DNA of 64,000 nucleotides from assembly GCA_021030915.1 (NCBI GenBank), contig JAGEMR010000017.1, positions 248,001-312,000 of the forward strand, given 5' to 3'. The stretch comes from Astrothelium macrocarpum (taxonomy: Eukaryota; Ascomycota; Dothideomycetes; Trypetheliales; Trypetheliaceae). The translations under genes were made by a program, and so were the position numbers. The number at the start of each line of letters is the position of its first letter. Within the stretch, counting starts at the first letter, position 1. Shown here piece after piece: positions 40,526-52,360 of the stretch. Below the pieces are notes generated by a model. It was not told the DNA's origin. It saw only the letters and a list, made by a program, of their open reading frames with translations, and ran no database searches.

Positions 40526-41931
40526 ATGAAGAAATCATTTGGCGCAAAGCGCACGCCCCGCAAAATTGGTCGCGATGATGAGAACTTGCCAAGTGGAAGC
40601 GGGCAAGATATCCCAAATGCTCCCAGTAAGTAGTCTTGCACCGCATTAATCTCCCGCATTCATTTCTGACGAAAACCCATGGCAGATACTGATCGCCCAA
40701 CTCAGATTCAGAACCCGTCGTAAGACGTCCAGGGCTATCCTCGAAACCCAAGAAAAGCTCTTCGTTGCGCCTCTCATTCGGTCCCGACGCCAAAGCCCCC
40801 AATACCGACCAAGATGAATCCGACGATATCTTTGCCTCCAAAAAATCCCACCTGAGCCGCCTCGCCAATGAGACCACTACCAAGAGCAAACCTCTCCGCG
40901 CATCTCTCTCCTCCGAGCACCTCCCCTTCCGCACCGGTACCTCCGACGACCAACCCACCTACAGCGCCTCCTACCTCAACGAACTCCGCGATTCCACTCC
41001 ATCCCGCCCCACCGAAAACACCGCCCAACCCACCGACTCCTCCCCCCGCTCCCTCGACATCGCCTCCAAATTCGGGCTCAGCGCGACACTCGCCCCCTCC
41101 GCACACGGCCTGATCCCCACGGACACAGAGATCGCTGAAAAAAAAGCCCGACGCGCACGCCTCGCGCAGGAATCCCGCGCAGAGGACTTCATCGCCCTCA
41201 ACGACGACGCCTCCGCCTCCTCCGGCGCCTCATCTGATGCAGAAGAAGACGAACACGGCAATCTCGTGCTCAAGCCGCGCGAGTCGCGCCATGTGAACAC
41301 GCGACTATCGCGGCTCGGCCCGGTGGCCGCGGACGACGACGATCTCGCGGAGGGCTACGACGAGATGGTGGAGGATGGCGGGGTGGCGGTGGGCCGGCGG
41401 GCGGAGCGGGCGCAGCGCGAACAGCGGCGCAGGGAGATGGCGGAGCGGATCCGCGATGCGGGTGCGGGCGACGAGGAGGGCGGGGAGGACAGTACGCGAG
41501 TGGCGGCGTACGAGGCGGTGCAGACTGCTGCGGGGCGGTATGGGGTGCCTGGTACGTCGATGCGGGAGGAGGGGAAGGAGCAGCGGTGGCAGGAGCCGCG
41601 GCGGTTGAAGCCGATTCCGGAGTTGGGGGTGGTGGTTGCGCGGATGAGGGGCGAGGCGGAGGAGAAGCGGGCGGAGAGGGCGGAGAAGGTGAGGGAGTTG
41701 GAGGAGTTGAAGAGGGAGGCGGCGGAGATTGCGGTGGAGGAGGTGAGGATTCAGCGGGCGTTGAAGGAGGCGGGGGAGAGGTATGAGGAGTTGAGACGGA
41801 AGGTGGGGCTGCAGGAGGAGGGAAAGGTGAATGGGGGTGGAGGGAGTGAGATGGTTATGGCGGAACGGGGGCTAGAGAGCTTTGGGAGCATGCCGATGGC
41901 GGTGGATAGTGACGATGATAGCGATGACTGA
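40526..41931 (+). CDS. NTR2-like spliceosome disassembly factor
   Basis: Exons 40526-40625 and 40706-41931 (80-nt intron, donor GTAAGT, acceptor CTCAG) give 441 residues. The family (Nineteen-complex-related protein 2) joins Ntr1 and the helicase Prp43 to take apart the post-splicing lariat complex. Seen: a basic N-terminus (KKSFGAKRTPRKIGRDDE), SSLRLSFGP, SHLSRLANE, PTYSASYLNELRDSTPS, a SAHGLIPTDTEIAEKKARRARLA block, EDFIALND, and a long charged coiled-coil C-half (EKRAERAEKVRELEELKREAAE). The tail SDDDSDD offers CK2-type sites. The order of motifs matches fungal NTR2 (PF15458-type). The gene is C-rich early and G-rich late. Confidence 0.85.
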
Positions 41932-42128
41932 ATAGTCTCGCCGAGTGAGGTCTAGAAGGTGCGATGATTTTGAGAAGCTGGAAATTTGAAATAAAGATAC
42001 AGAGAATAAGAGGGAGATATATCAAGAACCATGCCAGCAAAATGCATCTAGAACGCTCAAAATCCAATCGCGCATAAAGTGAAATGCGCTGAACGCCAAG
42101 ACCGATCTAGAGACGAAATAAGATACAT

Positions 42129-43601
42129 CTAGCTATTGTGTAGCTTCCGTACTCTCTGTACGCCTTCATACAAAGCGCGGTCAACTGCTGCAGCAACCGT
42201 CAAAGTGCCTCCAACAACAGCGCAGACGCCGACTAGGAAGCCAGTAAAGCTCTTGGCGCGCGCTTCCCGGTTGATGACTTTCATGGGCGAGATGTCCTGG
42301 TTGCTATTAGCAAACGTTTCTACCACACAAGCAGGATAGAACCATTGCCTTTAGGCGCACTTACGTATGAGAAGAACACACCCGGAATACCTCCCTGGGC
42401 ATGCAAACGTTCCTTGTGGCCCTCTTGCGCATCACTTCCTCCCGTCAAGCTCCGTTTATGGCTCGTCACCGAGTATTGATGCGTCTCAATACTCCCTGCC
42501 TCTCCTTTCCCAAAGCTCCCCAACTCCACCAACTCATGCGGCACATCCAAAAGTCCACCTCGCGAATCCCATCCTAGAGGCAGATACGCCGTCGATACCA
42601 CCTTTACAAAATACATGTAGTTGAATGCCTTTTCCGTCGTACTCTGTTCATGCCCATCCAGCGGATTGCCATGGTGGTTACTCCACGCCCACCCGCGTCG
42701 CTTCACCACCGCGTCCGGCAGTTCAGGGCCGAAGCGCAGCTGGTGGATCTTGTGCGTAAAGGTATGTCCGCCGTCTTCTGTGGGGCTGTTGAAATAGTTC
42801 TTTAAGTCGTGCACATGCATGTTGCCATTGCTGAAACTCTTGCCCGGCGCAAAGTGAAAGTTGCCAATGACTTTGTTGACGCGGATGCCGCCTTCGATAC
42901 GGCAGCCCTCGCTGCGCTGTGCGTCGAGGTGCTCGCTGTAGTGCTCACGCTCGCATTGTTCGACGTTCTCGCCGCGGCCAAAGGACCAGGAAACGCCGGC
43001 GTAGGCATCACGCACTTCTTCGCAGGTGTTGCAGCAGCCGGGCTTTTTCGCGGTGGAGGGAGCTGGGGCGCCGTAGCATCCACCGCAGTAGTCGGGGTCG
43101 AGGTGGGCTGTATCTTCGTCAGGATGGCTAGACGCTTGATCAGTTCTTGATTCTTGTGCTGCTTCATCATTGTGACAGCTTGCAATCCCTCCTTTGCGCA
43201 TTTTATGAGCGCATTGAGGAAACTTACAGGTCTAAATCCTTAATTTCCAGCACCCTCCCTCCTTCCCTTTCACTGGACAAGCGCAATTTCTTTACCCCAT
43301 GCATGACACCTGTCTGCACCTCTCCACTAACATCCATTACATCCAGTGTAAGTAGCTCGCATGGTATCCGAGGAAAGGTAATGTTCATGTGGATCTCCAT
43401 CTTCTCCCCTCTTCCTTTGTCGACTATGAGCTCTGGCTTGACGACAATGCGGCGATAGTCGCTCCATTCGCCCCACATGAGGAAGAGGACAACGAGAAGG
43501 GAGACGATGGTGACGACACCGCCAGAGGTGGTGCGCACGCGAGCATCTTCCACTGTCTTGGTGAAGGCATCGAGGCGCGTGAAGCGGGATTTGGCTGGCA
43601 T
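42129..43601 (-). CDS. Erv46-type ER-Golgi cargo receptor
   Basis: Exons 43601-43228, 43178-42365 and 42296-42129 give 451 residues. Erv46 pairs with Erv41 in COPII/COPI vesicles and retrieves ER proteins. Two membrane helices frame a lumenal domain: VVTIVSLLVVLFLMW near residue 30 and GFLVGVCAVVGGTLTVAAAV near the C-terminus. Lumenal landmarks: DYCGGCYGAP, CCNTCEEVRDAYA, EGCRIEGGIRVNKVIGNFHFAPGKSF, then GVFFSYDISPMKV at the second splice join. The paired cysteines match the Cys-rich loop unique to Erv46. Introns are 49 and 68 nt with standard ends. Not Erv41, which lacks the Cys block. Confidence 0.93.
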
Positions 43602-44813
43602 GGCGGCGGAGCGAAGAGCGTTCTATGGTACAGTTGAGAATAAATGTCTATATGACAATTGTCAAGGTAGGAATTGGGAAATTGTGGCAAGAAAGAAATT
43701 CCGGCGAAAGTGGTATATTAGCCGTAACGATGTGAATAAACGGGAGGGCTGGAGGAGCTCGAGATTTGGTAATGGATTTCACGCCGAAAGTTTTATTGCC
43801 AGAACCAAGGAGGCTGTAGTGTGATTAATAAAAAGGCATCATTTCCTCTTCCCGCACCCCATTGCTAGGAGGATGGTGTGAAGAGGGCAAGCTTGTGTAA
43901 GAATAATTTGTGGAAGGCTAGCTTGGACAAATGTTCGAAAAGGCCACCTCCACCATTGTCGTCCGAGCTAGCGCAGGTACCCACGACTACCTCACCTCTA
44001 TACTTCTTGGGACGGATTACAAAAGTTTTAATCCACAACATGTCGCTTATCGATGCTAGAATTGATAACCCTCAATCCAAAGACGTAAGCTTTGTTGAGC
44101 CTGGGTTCTTGCAAATGACGCCCTCGCATGTCTTCTTGGATCATCTTGCTTGGCTTCTAAATCACCGTGTACATAGGAGCCAAGAACGTCCTAGCCCCAC
44201 CCAGCCTTGCATGGAAGGGAAAAGAAAATAAGAAGCGAGACTAGGACCTCAGAGATTATAATCGTCAATAGATGATACTAGAAACAACTATCAAAATGAT
44301 CCTCGCGACTTAAATTGCAAGCCAAAGAGTCCTTCTTTCATGCTTATTGTTCTTCGACAGAGAATATCGAATTCAAGCAGCAACTCGTTGCCAACAAACT
44401 TGATTTCTATCACTCCCAAGTCGAGTGGGACGTTGATTGATCTTGCTCGCGACATCACTGGTTGGCGTGGTCAAGAGGGACTCGGTGAGAGCCAGCTAAC
44501 ATTTGCTTTTGACCACGCAAAGGACTTTGCATAGCCCGATATCAATGGAGCAATTGTGATTGCAAGCCTTGGACAAGCTTGCAACGAGCCTCATAACAAT
44601 CTTATCCAGCAGCCACCCTGATTTTCGCAGAAGTGCCACACTCACCCGCATCATTACATCGTCAAGCGACAGCGGATTATTCATGACTCGACAACTCCGA
44701 CGGCTGTACTAGCAGGGCGTATATCGATGTCGAGCTCTTCATTGCCCCATCAGAGAATCAGCAGCACGTTCACGACAAACAGCGGCCAAGCATTCGTAGC
44801 TATCGTATAGGAA
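43602..44813. other. Intergenic, no gene seen
   Basis: 1.2 kb between the Erv46 start (-) and the TPR gene (+). Two open frames of 64-117 codons lie here without family resemblance. If the TPR gene is N-terminally truncated, its lost part would once have lain here, but I find no recognisable NTPase remnant. Confidence 0.5.
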
Positions 44814-47800
44814 ATGACCACTACAGGCGCAAGTAGAGGTAGGGTTGGAGGTAGAAGTGGAAGCCGAAGCCGAAATGTGTTTTCAAATTCATATCCAGGA
44901 GGCAACCCCGGAGGACGGACCAAACCATTTTCTACCATTCCCTTTCGACGGAACCTTGGGACAAATCATTCTGACACGCTAGCTAGCGTGGGCGATATGG
45001 TGCAGATACTACTACGTCAAGGAAAGTACGACGAGGCAGAGATGATGAATCGGCGAGTTCTGGTTTGGACAGCGGAGACTCTTGGGATAAATCATCCTGA
45101 AACGTTGACAACCTTGGGCAACATGGCGCTGATATTACGACATCAAGGAAAGTACAAGGAGGCAGAGATGATAAACCAGCGGATATTAATATGGAGAACT
45201 AAGATTCTCGGGTCGGTGCATCCCGACACGCTAACAATTATGGAAAACCTGGCGCAGGTGCTGCAAGACCGCGGAAAGTATAGTGAGGCAGAGTCAGTAT
45301 ATCGACATGCGCTGGCTAAACAAGAGAAGAGATTCAAGGCGGACCATCCCTTTACGCTGAAGTACATAAGTAGCTTAGCGCAGGTACTTCAAAAGCAAGA
45401 AAAGTATTCAGAAGCAGAGGTGATGCACCAGCAGGCGCTATTGGGGTGTGAGAGGAAGTTTGGGCCGGATCATCCTTACACGTTGAACAGCATGATCAAT
45501 CTTGCGTCAATATTTTGGTTTCAGAAGAAATGGGGGGAGGCTGAAAAGCTGGGGGTGCAAATTTTACAGGCACACAGGCGGCTATTTGGGGAGGAGCATC
45601 CTTCTACACTGGGTATTATGGCCAACCTAGCGTCGACATTGATGAATCAAGAGCGATGGGAGGAAGCGGAAGAGCTGTTTGTGCAAGTGATGGAGACGAG
45701 CAAAAAGGTGTTTGGGCAACACCATCTTTCCACGCTAACCAGCATGAAAGAGCTGGCGTTGATGTATAGCAGTCAAGGGCGACGGAAGGAAGCAAAAGAG
45801 CTAAGTGTGCAAGTAATGAAGACAAGCAAAAGGGTGCTCGGGCAAGGCCATCCTTCCACGCCGATCAGCATAGCCAATCTAGCGTCGACGTACAGGGACC
45901 AAGGGCGATGGAAGAAAACAGAGGAGCTGAATATATCCGACGCAGCTTCTAAAAAGCGTCCTAGCCTATCTTGGTCGGATGAGGCACGTTCCACAAATCC
46001 GTCTTCACTATCGGAGATCGCCATCGATATGGAGCAAGGAGCAGACAGTCATTCACCCATGAAGTCCATACCAGATGAAATTAAAACGCTAGCAGAATCT
46101 ACCTCACAAATGGCACACAGCCGACAAACTGCGATGGAAAATATCGTAAAGATATTTACCGCTGATTCGGAGCTATTGGCTTTGTATCAGGAGGCTACTC
46201 GTAGTATGAACGAAACCAGATTTGTAGAAATCCACCGGCGTTTACTGAAAAGATTCTTCCTGGACCTGCGAAATGAGGGACATACTGCTTCCCAAAAGCT
46301 TGCGGTCGGATTCTTACTATCAAGGAGCACGAGAATCTCCATTTCTTCCGAGATTCACCGTCTCCTCATACCCTCGGACGATCACTTTCGAGAGAAAATC
46401 ATTAGGGTGCTTAGACAGGACCAAGGCAGATTCTCCTTACTTGAGCGTTTCTTAAACGAGACTGATTCTACGGACCAGATACCAACAGCAAACTCCGATG
46501 GTGAAATCCCTCAACGTGGAGTCGATCGTGCCGGAACTTCAAGCGACAAGAGTGAAGACAGTAGCAATGATGAGGGTATGAGCGGTGATGAATCTAAAGA
46601 CGAGATTTACGCCATATTATCCAAACCAGCAGTCACTGCGGAATTTCTCGCTTCTGGACGACCGTTTAGCCGGTTTAAGGAAAACATGCACGCATTCTTA
46701 GATCCCACGCGTGAGGCTGCTCGCTTGCAAGAAAATGACGACGCTCTTTCTCGTTCTCCAGGCTTGGAACAAGTCTCTGCAAAGGCAAAGCCGTATTTTT
46801 CTCTACCACCATTCATTCCCAGAGAGTTGCCTGACGTGTCCGAAGACGTTAGTACAAACTATTCTGAACCTCGAGCAGGCGACGCGGTTCTCATCAATTT
46901 CCTTGCAAACAACAATCTTCCAGATATCACCCGGACTGCTACAGAAGAACCCCTCAACTCGGCGTCTCAGTCAGAGGCGGACGAGTATGAGGAAGGCGTG
47001 GAATGGGGCTTCGTAAGAGTGGAGGGAAGCCAACTATCTGATGATGACTACGACATCTCTTTTGTCAGAGGACTTCACTCATCCATTCAAGACATCTGCA
47101 AACGATGCACTGAGTGTATCGCAGGGTGCCAATTATCATGGTGGCCCCTTTCGGAGCCCGAAAATATGCTGGAAACAGGCAACATCCGAGTGTATTCCAA
47201 ACCTTTTGTAAGCTCCAAAGCTGCATCCCGAGCTTCAGCAGTCAGTCTACTAACATCTTCTCAGCGAGGCCGACGCTTCTATGACGATGTTCCAGTACGA
47301 CTTGCAGATTCGCTATTTCCCAAGCTTTCCGACGCTCGTGTACCAAAATTGAATGGAGGGCTTTGGAGCTACGAAGCTATTCTTCTCCACGATACAACTT
47401 TGATGCGTCTGCTAATTAGCTACTTTACCTCGGAGGCAAATTCGGACATTACTGAGCCAGGTAGGCAAGCCGGTCAAGGTTATCAAATAACCTGATGTTC
47501 CAAAGCTAAAACAAGAAGGCATATTTGAGCCTCAAGAGCACACTCACCCATCGGGTGAACCACCATCGAGTAGCACTGGCAGCCGAAGTCTGATTGCGCA
47601 GACGGGAGGTGGCGCTACAAGCCAGATTGACGCGCATTCTAGTCATTCAGGCAAGCAACCAAGGAAAAGACTGCCAAAAGCGGTCACTAGGAGTTCCGCA
47701 TTAAATAATGCTCATGACAATGATGCGCAGGAGAATCCCGTTCTCTTCATCAGTATCGACACTGGACTGAATGAGTCAATAGCTCGGACAATTACACCGG

Positions 47801-48470
47801 GCATGGATGACAAAACGACTTTTCAGTACCTTTATGCGGCCTACTTGAGCTTCTCATCCAGGTGGTGGAGGTTGAAGCGAGTTACTGGAATAAAATTCTA
47901 TCGGGTGCGCTCCATAGTGGTTTTCCTTCCGACGGCTTGTTCCTTACGCTAGTGAATGTTCAGCTAACACTCAGACAGTTCCACAGTTTCCTGTTCAAAG
48001 AGGCGCTGAATTTCCATTACATAGATATACATAAGGACAAGGAGCGATATCCTGGATTGCTTGAACCGGAATATGGAGAATATCGTTACAAGCCTCGGCC
48101 GTGGCCATTGGGAATCCCATATCCTAGTCGCGAGGTTTGGCACTATTTCCTGCACCCGGAAGATTGCGGGACCTCCAAAGAACTGAAAGATATGCTCCCT
48201 ACTCGAGTCAAAGGTCCTATTGGGCCTCACAGCAGAGCCTTTGGTATACATATTGAGGAACGTTATTCTGTCCTAGCAATTCTCTTTCCGGCTTCTGTCG
48301 TGTTCTTGCTTACTCTTGGAGACACCCTCTCATTCATGCCTTCCTGGTTGGATAAGCACCCTGGTGATTTACAGAATGCGACAGTTCCGATAATGGTGGC
48401 ATTTACAGTGATTGGGTTTCCTGTTCAACTGATAGTCTCACTTCTCCTATTCAGGTGGACTAATGCTTGA
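44814..48470 (+). CDS. TPR-repeat protein with C-terminal membrane pair, NLR-family-like
   Basis: Proposed exons 44814-47207, 47265-47460, 47516-47904 and 47979-48470 give 1156 residues. Residues ~45-375 hold seven to eight kinesin-light-chain-type TPRs (LRQGKYDEAEMMNRRVL, GINHPETLTTLGNMALIL). A disordered acidic middle follows. From ~780 come segments common in fungal NLR-type and ankyrin/TPR proteins: GRRFYDDVPVRLADSLFP, VPKLNGGLWSYEAILL, YRYKPRPWPL, EVWHYFLHPEDCG. Two hydrophobic helices end it (~1089-1107, ~1128-1151). Intron 1 (57 nt, branch CTACTAAC) is a multiple of three with no stop, so retention is tolerated. The third donor is ambiguous (47905 or 47918). The ORF starts in the middle of a repeat, so an N-terminal effector/NTPase part may have been lost. 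Confidence 0.7.
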
Positions 48471-49433
48471 ATTGTAGCAGTAAACGCATGTAACATGAAG
48501 CGTGCAAGCAAGAATCAGGCTACCCATCGAGATAATGGTGCGACTGGCTCGACAGATTTCGAAAATATGGGTCATTGCATGCAACAAGACAAGTAAGAGA
48601 GCCATATCAGATTGCTCACCGTGATGTTGTAGAGAATGAACTAATGATCTGAAATTCATTGACACTCAACTTCGAATTCGTACCAATGGATCAGACGGCG
48701 CGGGGGTGGGCGTCGCCGAAAGTGATGCGGAGAGGGCTACATCACCCCACACGGGTCTGTGGAGAACAAGATCTCTGCTATTGTTGTTATAAGAAGGGAT
48801 GTCATTGTAGTCGCTGACAAACTGTTCAGAGGGCTACGAAGTCGTGCATTCTCCGAAAAGTAATGTAGCAAATCAATGCGCTCTATTTGGCTCTCGTTAG
48901 TTAGCGCGTCATTTGGCGGAGATTTATTCGGTCTTTGACGAGTAGAATATTGAGATTCCTCAATGGTGTTGGCAAGAGTGTCGTGAGACGGCTGATAGGG
49001 ATCTTGGCGACAAAATTTTTCTCAATCAAATTTCCCAAAATCGATCGGAGGTACTTCTTCTTCCTCCTCGCTCGTTGATCCGTCATGCTATCCTTACGGT
49101 CGGATCCCTCCTTCGTCGGCTTTTGTTGCTGGACGAAAGCATTAAAGCACCATGGTAGTCAGCAACAAGTGTGCCACCTCGGCTCGCTTAGTCTTACTTT
49201 CCTCTCTAGAGAGCAAAATTGCCTTTCCAAGTATTGTACACGCATACTTTCAGTAATGTCAAAACTTGTTGAAAGCGTTGTATCAAGCACGTTCGGATGA
49301 TCGAAGCAATCGATTGCAGGATTAGCTTTACAAACCAAAGTATTTCGCTCATTCATTTCCTTGCCAAAAGACAGGTCTACACGCATACGCAAAAGAAACT
49401 ATAGCTAAATATAGAGTGGAAACAACAAAGGAC
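48471..49433. other. Intergenic with a decayed duplicate segment
   Basis: Contains 48900-49050, a relic similar to 51010-51200 (see the repeat entry). Nothing else looks coding. Confidence 0.55.
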
Positions 49434-51200
49434 TTAGAGCCATTTTCCATTAGTGGCTTGCATGCCATAGCCTATTCGATTCTCGTAACGAACATGACAT
49501 AATTCGACAGTGTCCGCTGCATGCGCTGCATTGCTGTTGCTATAGAGACCGTGATTTAAGTCTTCTTGCTGTTTCTGTTCCCGTTTCCGATGGTCATACT
49601 TTATACGAATGCCATCGCAGACCTTTAGAATCCCTGCGAGTCCGATTACAAACGGGATGAGCTGACTCGTGGTATTCATGGTGTACATATTAGAGATTCT
49701 GTTCCATGATAACGTGAGTTCAATCGTGATGATCGAGTAAATCGTGACACAGGGTAGAAGACCGTGAGATAATACGTCAATCAAGTGCGATATGACAAAT
49801 AAACGCTGGGACCAGCTGAGAAGGTAATTTAGTAACCACAGCTTCTAGATTTTAGGGCGCATTAAATCAGCTTACCTTTCCGACCAGTGTAGCACGCCTT
49901 GCGTAGCAAAGAAGAATGGTCGACTCAGGTGTCTTCTGATACTTCTGATGCGGCCAATCACGGATGTTACATCGGATTTGTCGTTAAGTGACTCGATGTC
50001 AGCAGCCGCTCGTGCGTCATGATACATTTCCACAATGCGTTGAGAGAGTTCGTCGTACCTTTGAAGTGGTGGATTTAGGGGTATCAAGTGTTTCTTTGTA
50101 CTGTATTCAGTACTGATGACAAGATTGGTTAATGTAGAGTGCTCTAGCCATGGCGAGACGGCATCACGAGCTCTGAGGCCAGCGAAGTGTCTGAGTGTAG
50201 ATGTGAGTGCTTCGTGCGAGTCATTATGAGCGTTGAAGTGGTGTATTTGCTCTTCTAGTATTCTCTGATCCCCTGCCTCCAGCAAAGACTCGCCTGTCTC
50301 TCGTAGATTTATTCTTTTTTGAAGGATACGCAATGCCATGACGGAAAGGTCAAAACACAATATCATAGCAAAATACACAGAATAGATCGCAAAGAAGACG
50401 CTGGCTCTCCAGAAATGGCGCACAGGTATCTGGCCGAACAGAAAGACGATTCTGCCGCAAGGCAATGGGCGGAAGCGTGCCGAAACCCTGCCGACTGTCT
50501 AGAACCATAATCCATATGCTGAGATGCCGATAATTTGAGAATCGTGGAGCAGCAGCCGTATTAATCTTCGTGACTCCTGATCTGGTCTCTTGCGATACCT
50601 GTCGACAGAAAACCAGCCGCCAAAAAAGATATAGAAAAGAATTGCAACTTCAACAACATACAATTCATTCCAGAATGTCAAAACGAAGGTCGCGATCATC
50701 AGGGCACTGGAGAAAATGATATTGGTATCCAAAATATCGTCAGATTGTTCAAGGTGGAAGTAAACTGCAAGCTGAGACGCGATACATTGAAGGTAAACGC
50801 CAATCCTGATTCCTAGACCAAAAAGTTCCGGATTGCCTGAAAAGTCACATTGTGGTGGTAAAGTAGCCATATTGACACGAACAAAAATCAGAGTGATTGA
50901 GATGGCTCTCACCCAGAATGAGAGAGGATTGGATTTTGAGTAGACGCAGAGCTGAGCGGGAACGAACCATCTATACCACGATCATAGGCTTCTAAATAGC
51001 TATGCAGTAAATCAAAGGGTTGGAGTTTGGATCTCCTTGATTAGAGATGTCATTTTCTGGAGATTTAATAGGCATTTGACCAGTCGAGAACTCAGATTCG
51101 TCAGCGGCGTTGCAAAGAATGTCGTGAGACGTCTGATAGGGATCTTGGCCATCAAGGCTGCACTCAGATCTACCCGGCTTAAGATGCACCTCAACAAAAA
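48900..51200. repeat. Two related segments, 48900-49050 and 51010-51200
   Basis: Only the two ends of this span are repeats. GTCGTGAGACG then (G/T) then CTGATAGGGATCTTGGC is shared at 48980-49008 and 51121-51149. On the minus strand both read QDPYQxSHDxLxN...STxQxPxKSPxND, so protein sequence was conserved before decay. The left copy has a stop directly upstream in that frame. Confidence 0.7.
49434..50870 (-). pseudogene. Fungal multi-pass membrane protein with in-frame TAG
   Basis: Family of unknown function, common in ascomycetes, recognised by LPPQCDFSGNPELFGLGIRIGVYLQ at the N-terminus and several hydrophobic helices. Exons 50870-49876 and 49815-49434 (60-nt intron) would give 458 codons. 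A TAG at 50501-50499 follows SAYGLWF, where relatives usually keep an aromatic residue, and the same frame then continues with TVGRVSAR and a further hydrophobic segment (FWRASVFFAIYSVYFAMILCF). No splice option removes the stop. TGG to TAG is the change expected from C-to-T at CpA on the other strand. Apart from this the gene is open. It may be a recent null allele. Confidence 0.7.
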
Positions 51201-51273
51201 AGGCCAATGAAAGAGAAGCGCAACTACACGTTTGGTATGGTGGAGCAATAAGTGGAGAGGACGCAGAAGCCAT
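50995..51273 (-). CDS. Small hypothetical ORF upstream of the membrane gene
   Basis: About 92 codons from the ATG at 51273. It contains the QDPYQTSHDILCNAADESEFSTGQMPIKSPEND-type segment that a decayed copy at 48.9-49.05 kb preserves in the same frame, which argues for real coding in the past. It may be a first exon of the membrane protein gene just downstream, but I find no splice junction that joins the frames. Function unknown. Confidence 0.35.
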
Positions 51274-52360
51274 TTTGTTTAATTGGGACACTCCGGCTCG
51301 CTTAGCACACCTCCTTTTCGTCTCCCTCTCTCCACCACCACAACAGCCAGTCTTTCATTCGCTCAGTTCATTTGTCCAGATAACGAACGTTGCCCGCCTC
51401 CTTACAATAGTAGCTACGCTCGTATTGCATGTACCATATCTTAAAAATCACGTGTGTTTGCTGAAACAATTACTACTCTCGATCTCGGTGGCTCTGTCCG
51501 AGCGCTTTGTAAAGCCAAGAAACGAAATGAACCATCACGGCTCTGTAGCAGTGCGCTCAATATATCAATTATAGAAAATAACAAAGAAGGGTTCGAAGTT
51601 GTTTTTCGTCATAAAGGAGTTTATTATCGACTCCGTCGGTAAATTGAACGTTGATAACCTGAACAAGACAGACGGCAGGTTACAAATATATTATTTGAGT
51701 TCGTAAACGAAAAAAGAATCGAATAAACCGGGTTGCCGTGCAAAAGTACAACGATAATAGTGTTCGGAACCGGTGGACATTTTCAACAGTGCAAGCAGTT
51801 GAGTTCGAAAGAGGGACAAGATTTGGGCTTGCCAGAAATTCTAACTTTATTGCTGAAGGTTCCTCTTGGCACTCTCTTTCTCCCGGGTTGTTCGAATTAC
51901 TAGGTAAGGCGAGATTCCTAGCATATTTAGATTCTCTTTTGTTTTCGATCCTCACGTGTCCAAATAGAATATAAGTTGATAAAGAGAACATTCGTGCCAT
52001 GCATGTCTCACGTTGTAACAAAGGTACAAGTGCATGCATTGCTTTGCTGCTGGGAAATAGTGCCCAGTCTTGTTGGTCTTCGTCCCATACTCTACTCCAT
52101 ACGTACTATATTAGCAAACGAGCTTCTGAAAAGAACTCAAGCTTCATAGTAAAGCTTGAATGTTGGTTGCGAAAGCATCTCTCCACCTCAGCCCCACGAA
52201 AGGCTATCCGCTTTATCTCCGGCAACTGATACTTTCTACACATCTGGAGGCGCAGAGTAAAATGCAAAGTCGTAAAAACAGCAACTTCGATTCAATGCTT
52301 CACTCGCACTTCCTATTCATATCTCACCCATTCAAGGAACACCGCTCAAAACCCCAATCA
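51274..52360. other. Intergenic, no gene seen
   Basis: About 1.1 kb, AT-rich. Short open frames only. The right end is the 3' flank of the Zn2Cys6 regulator. Confidence 0.55.
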
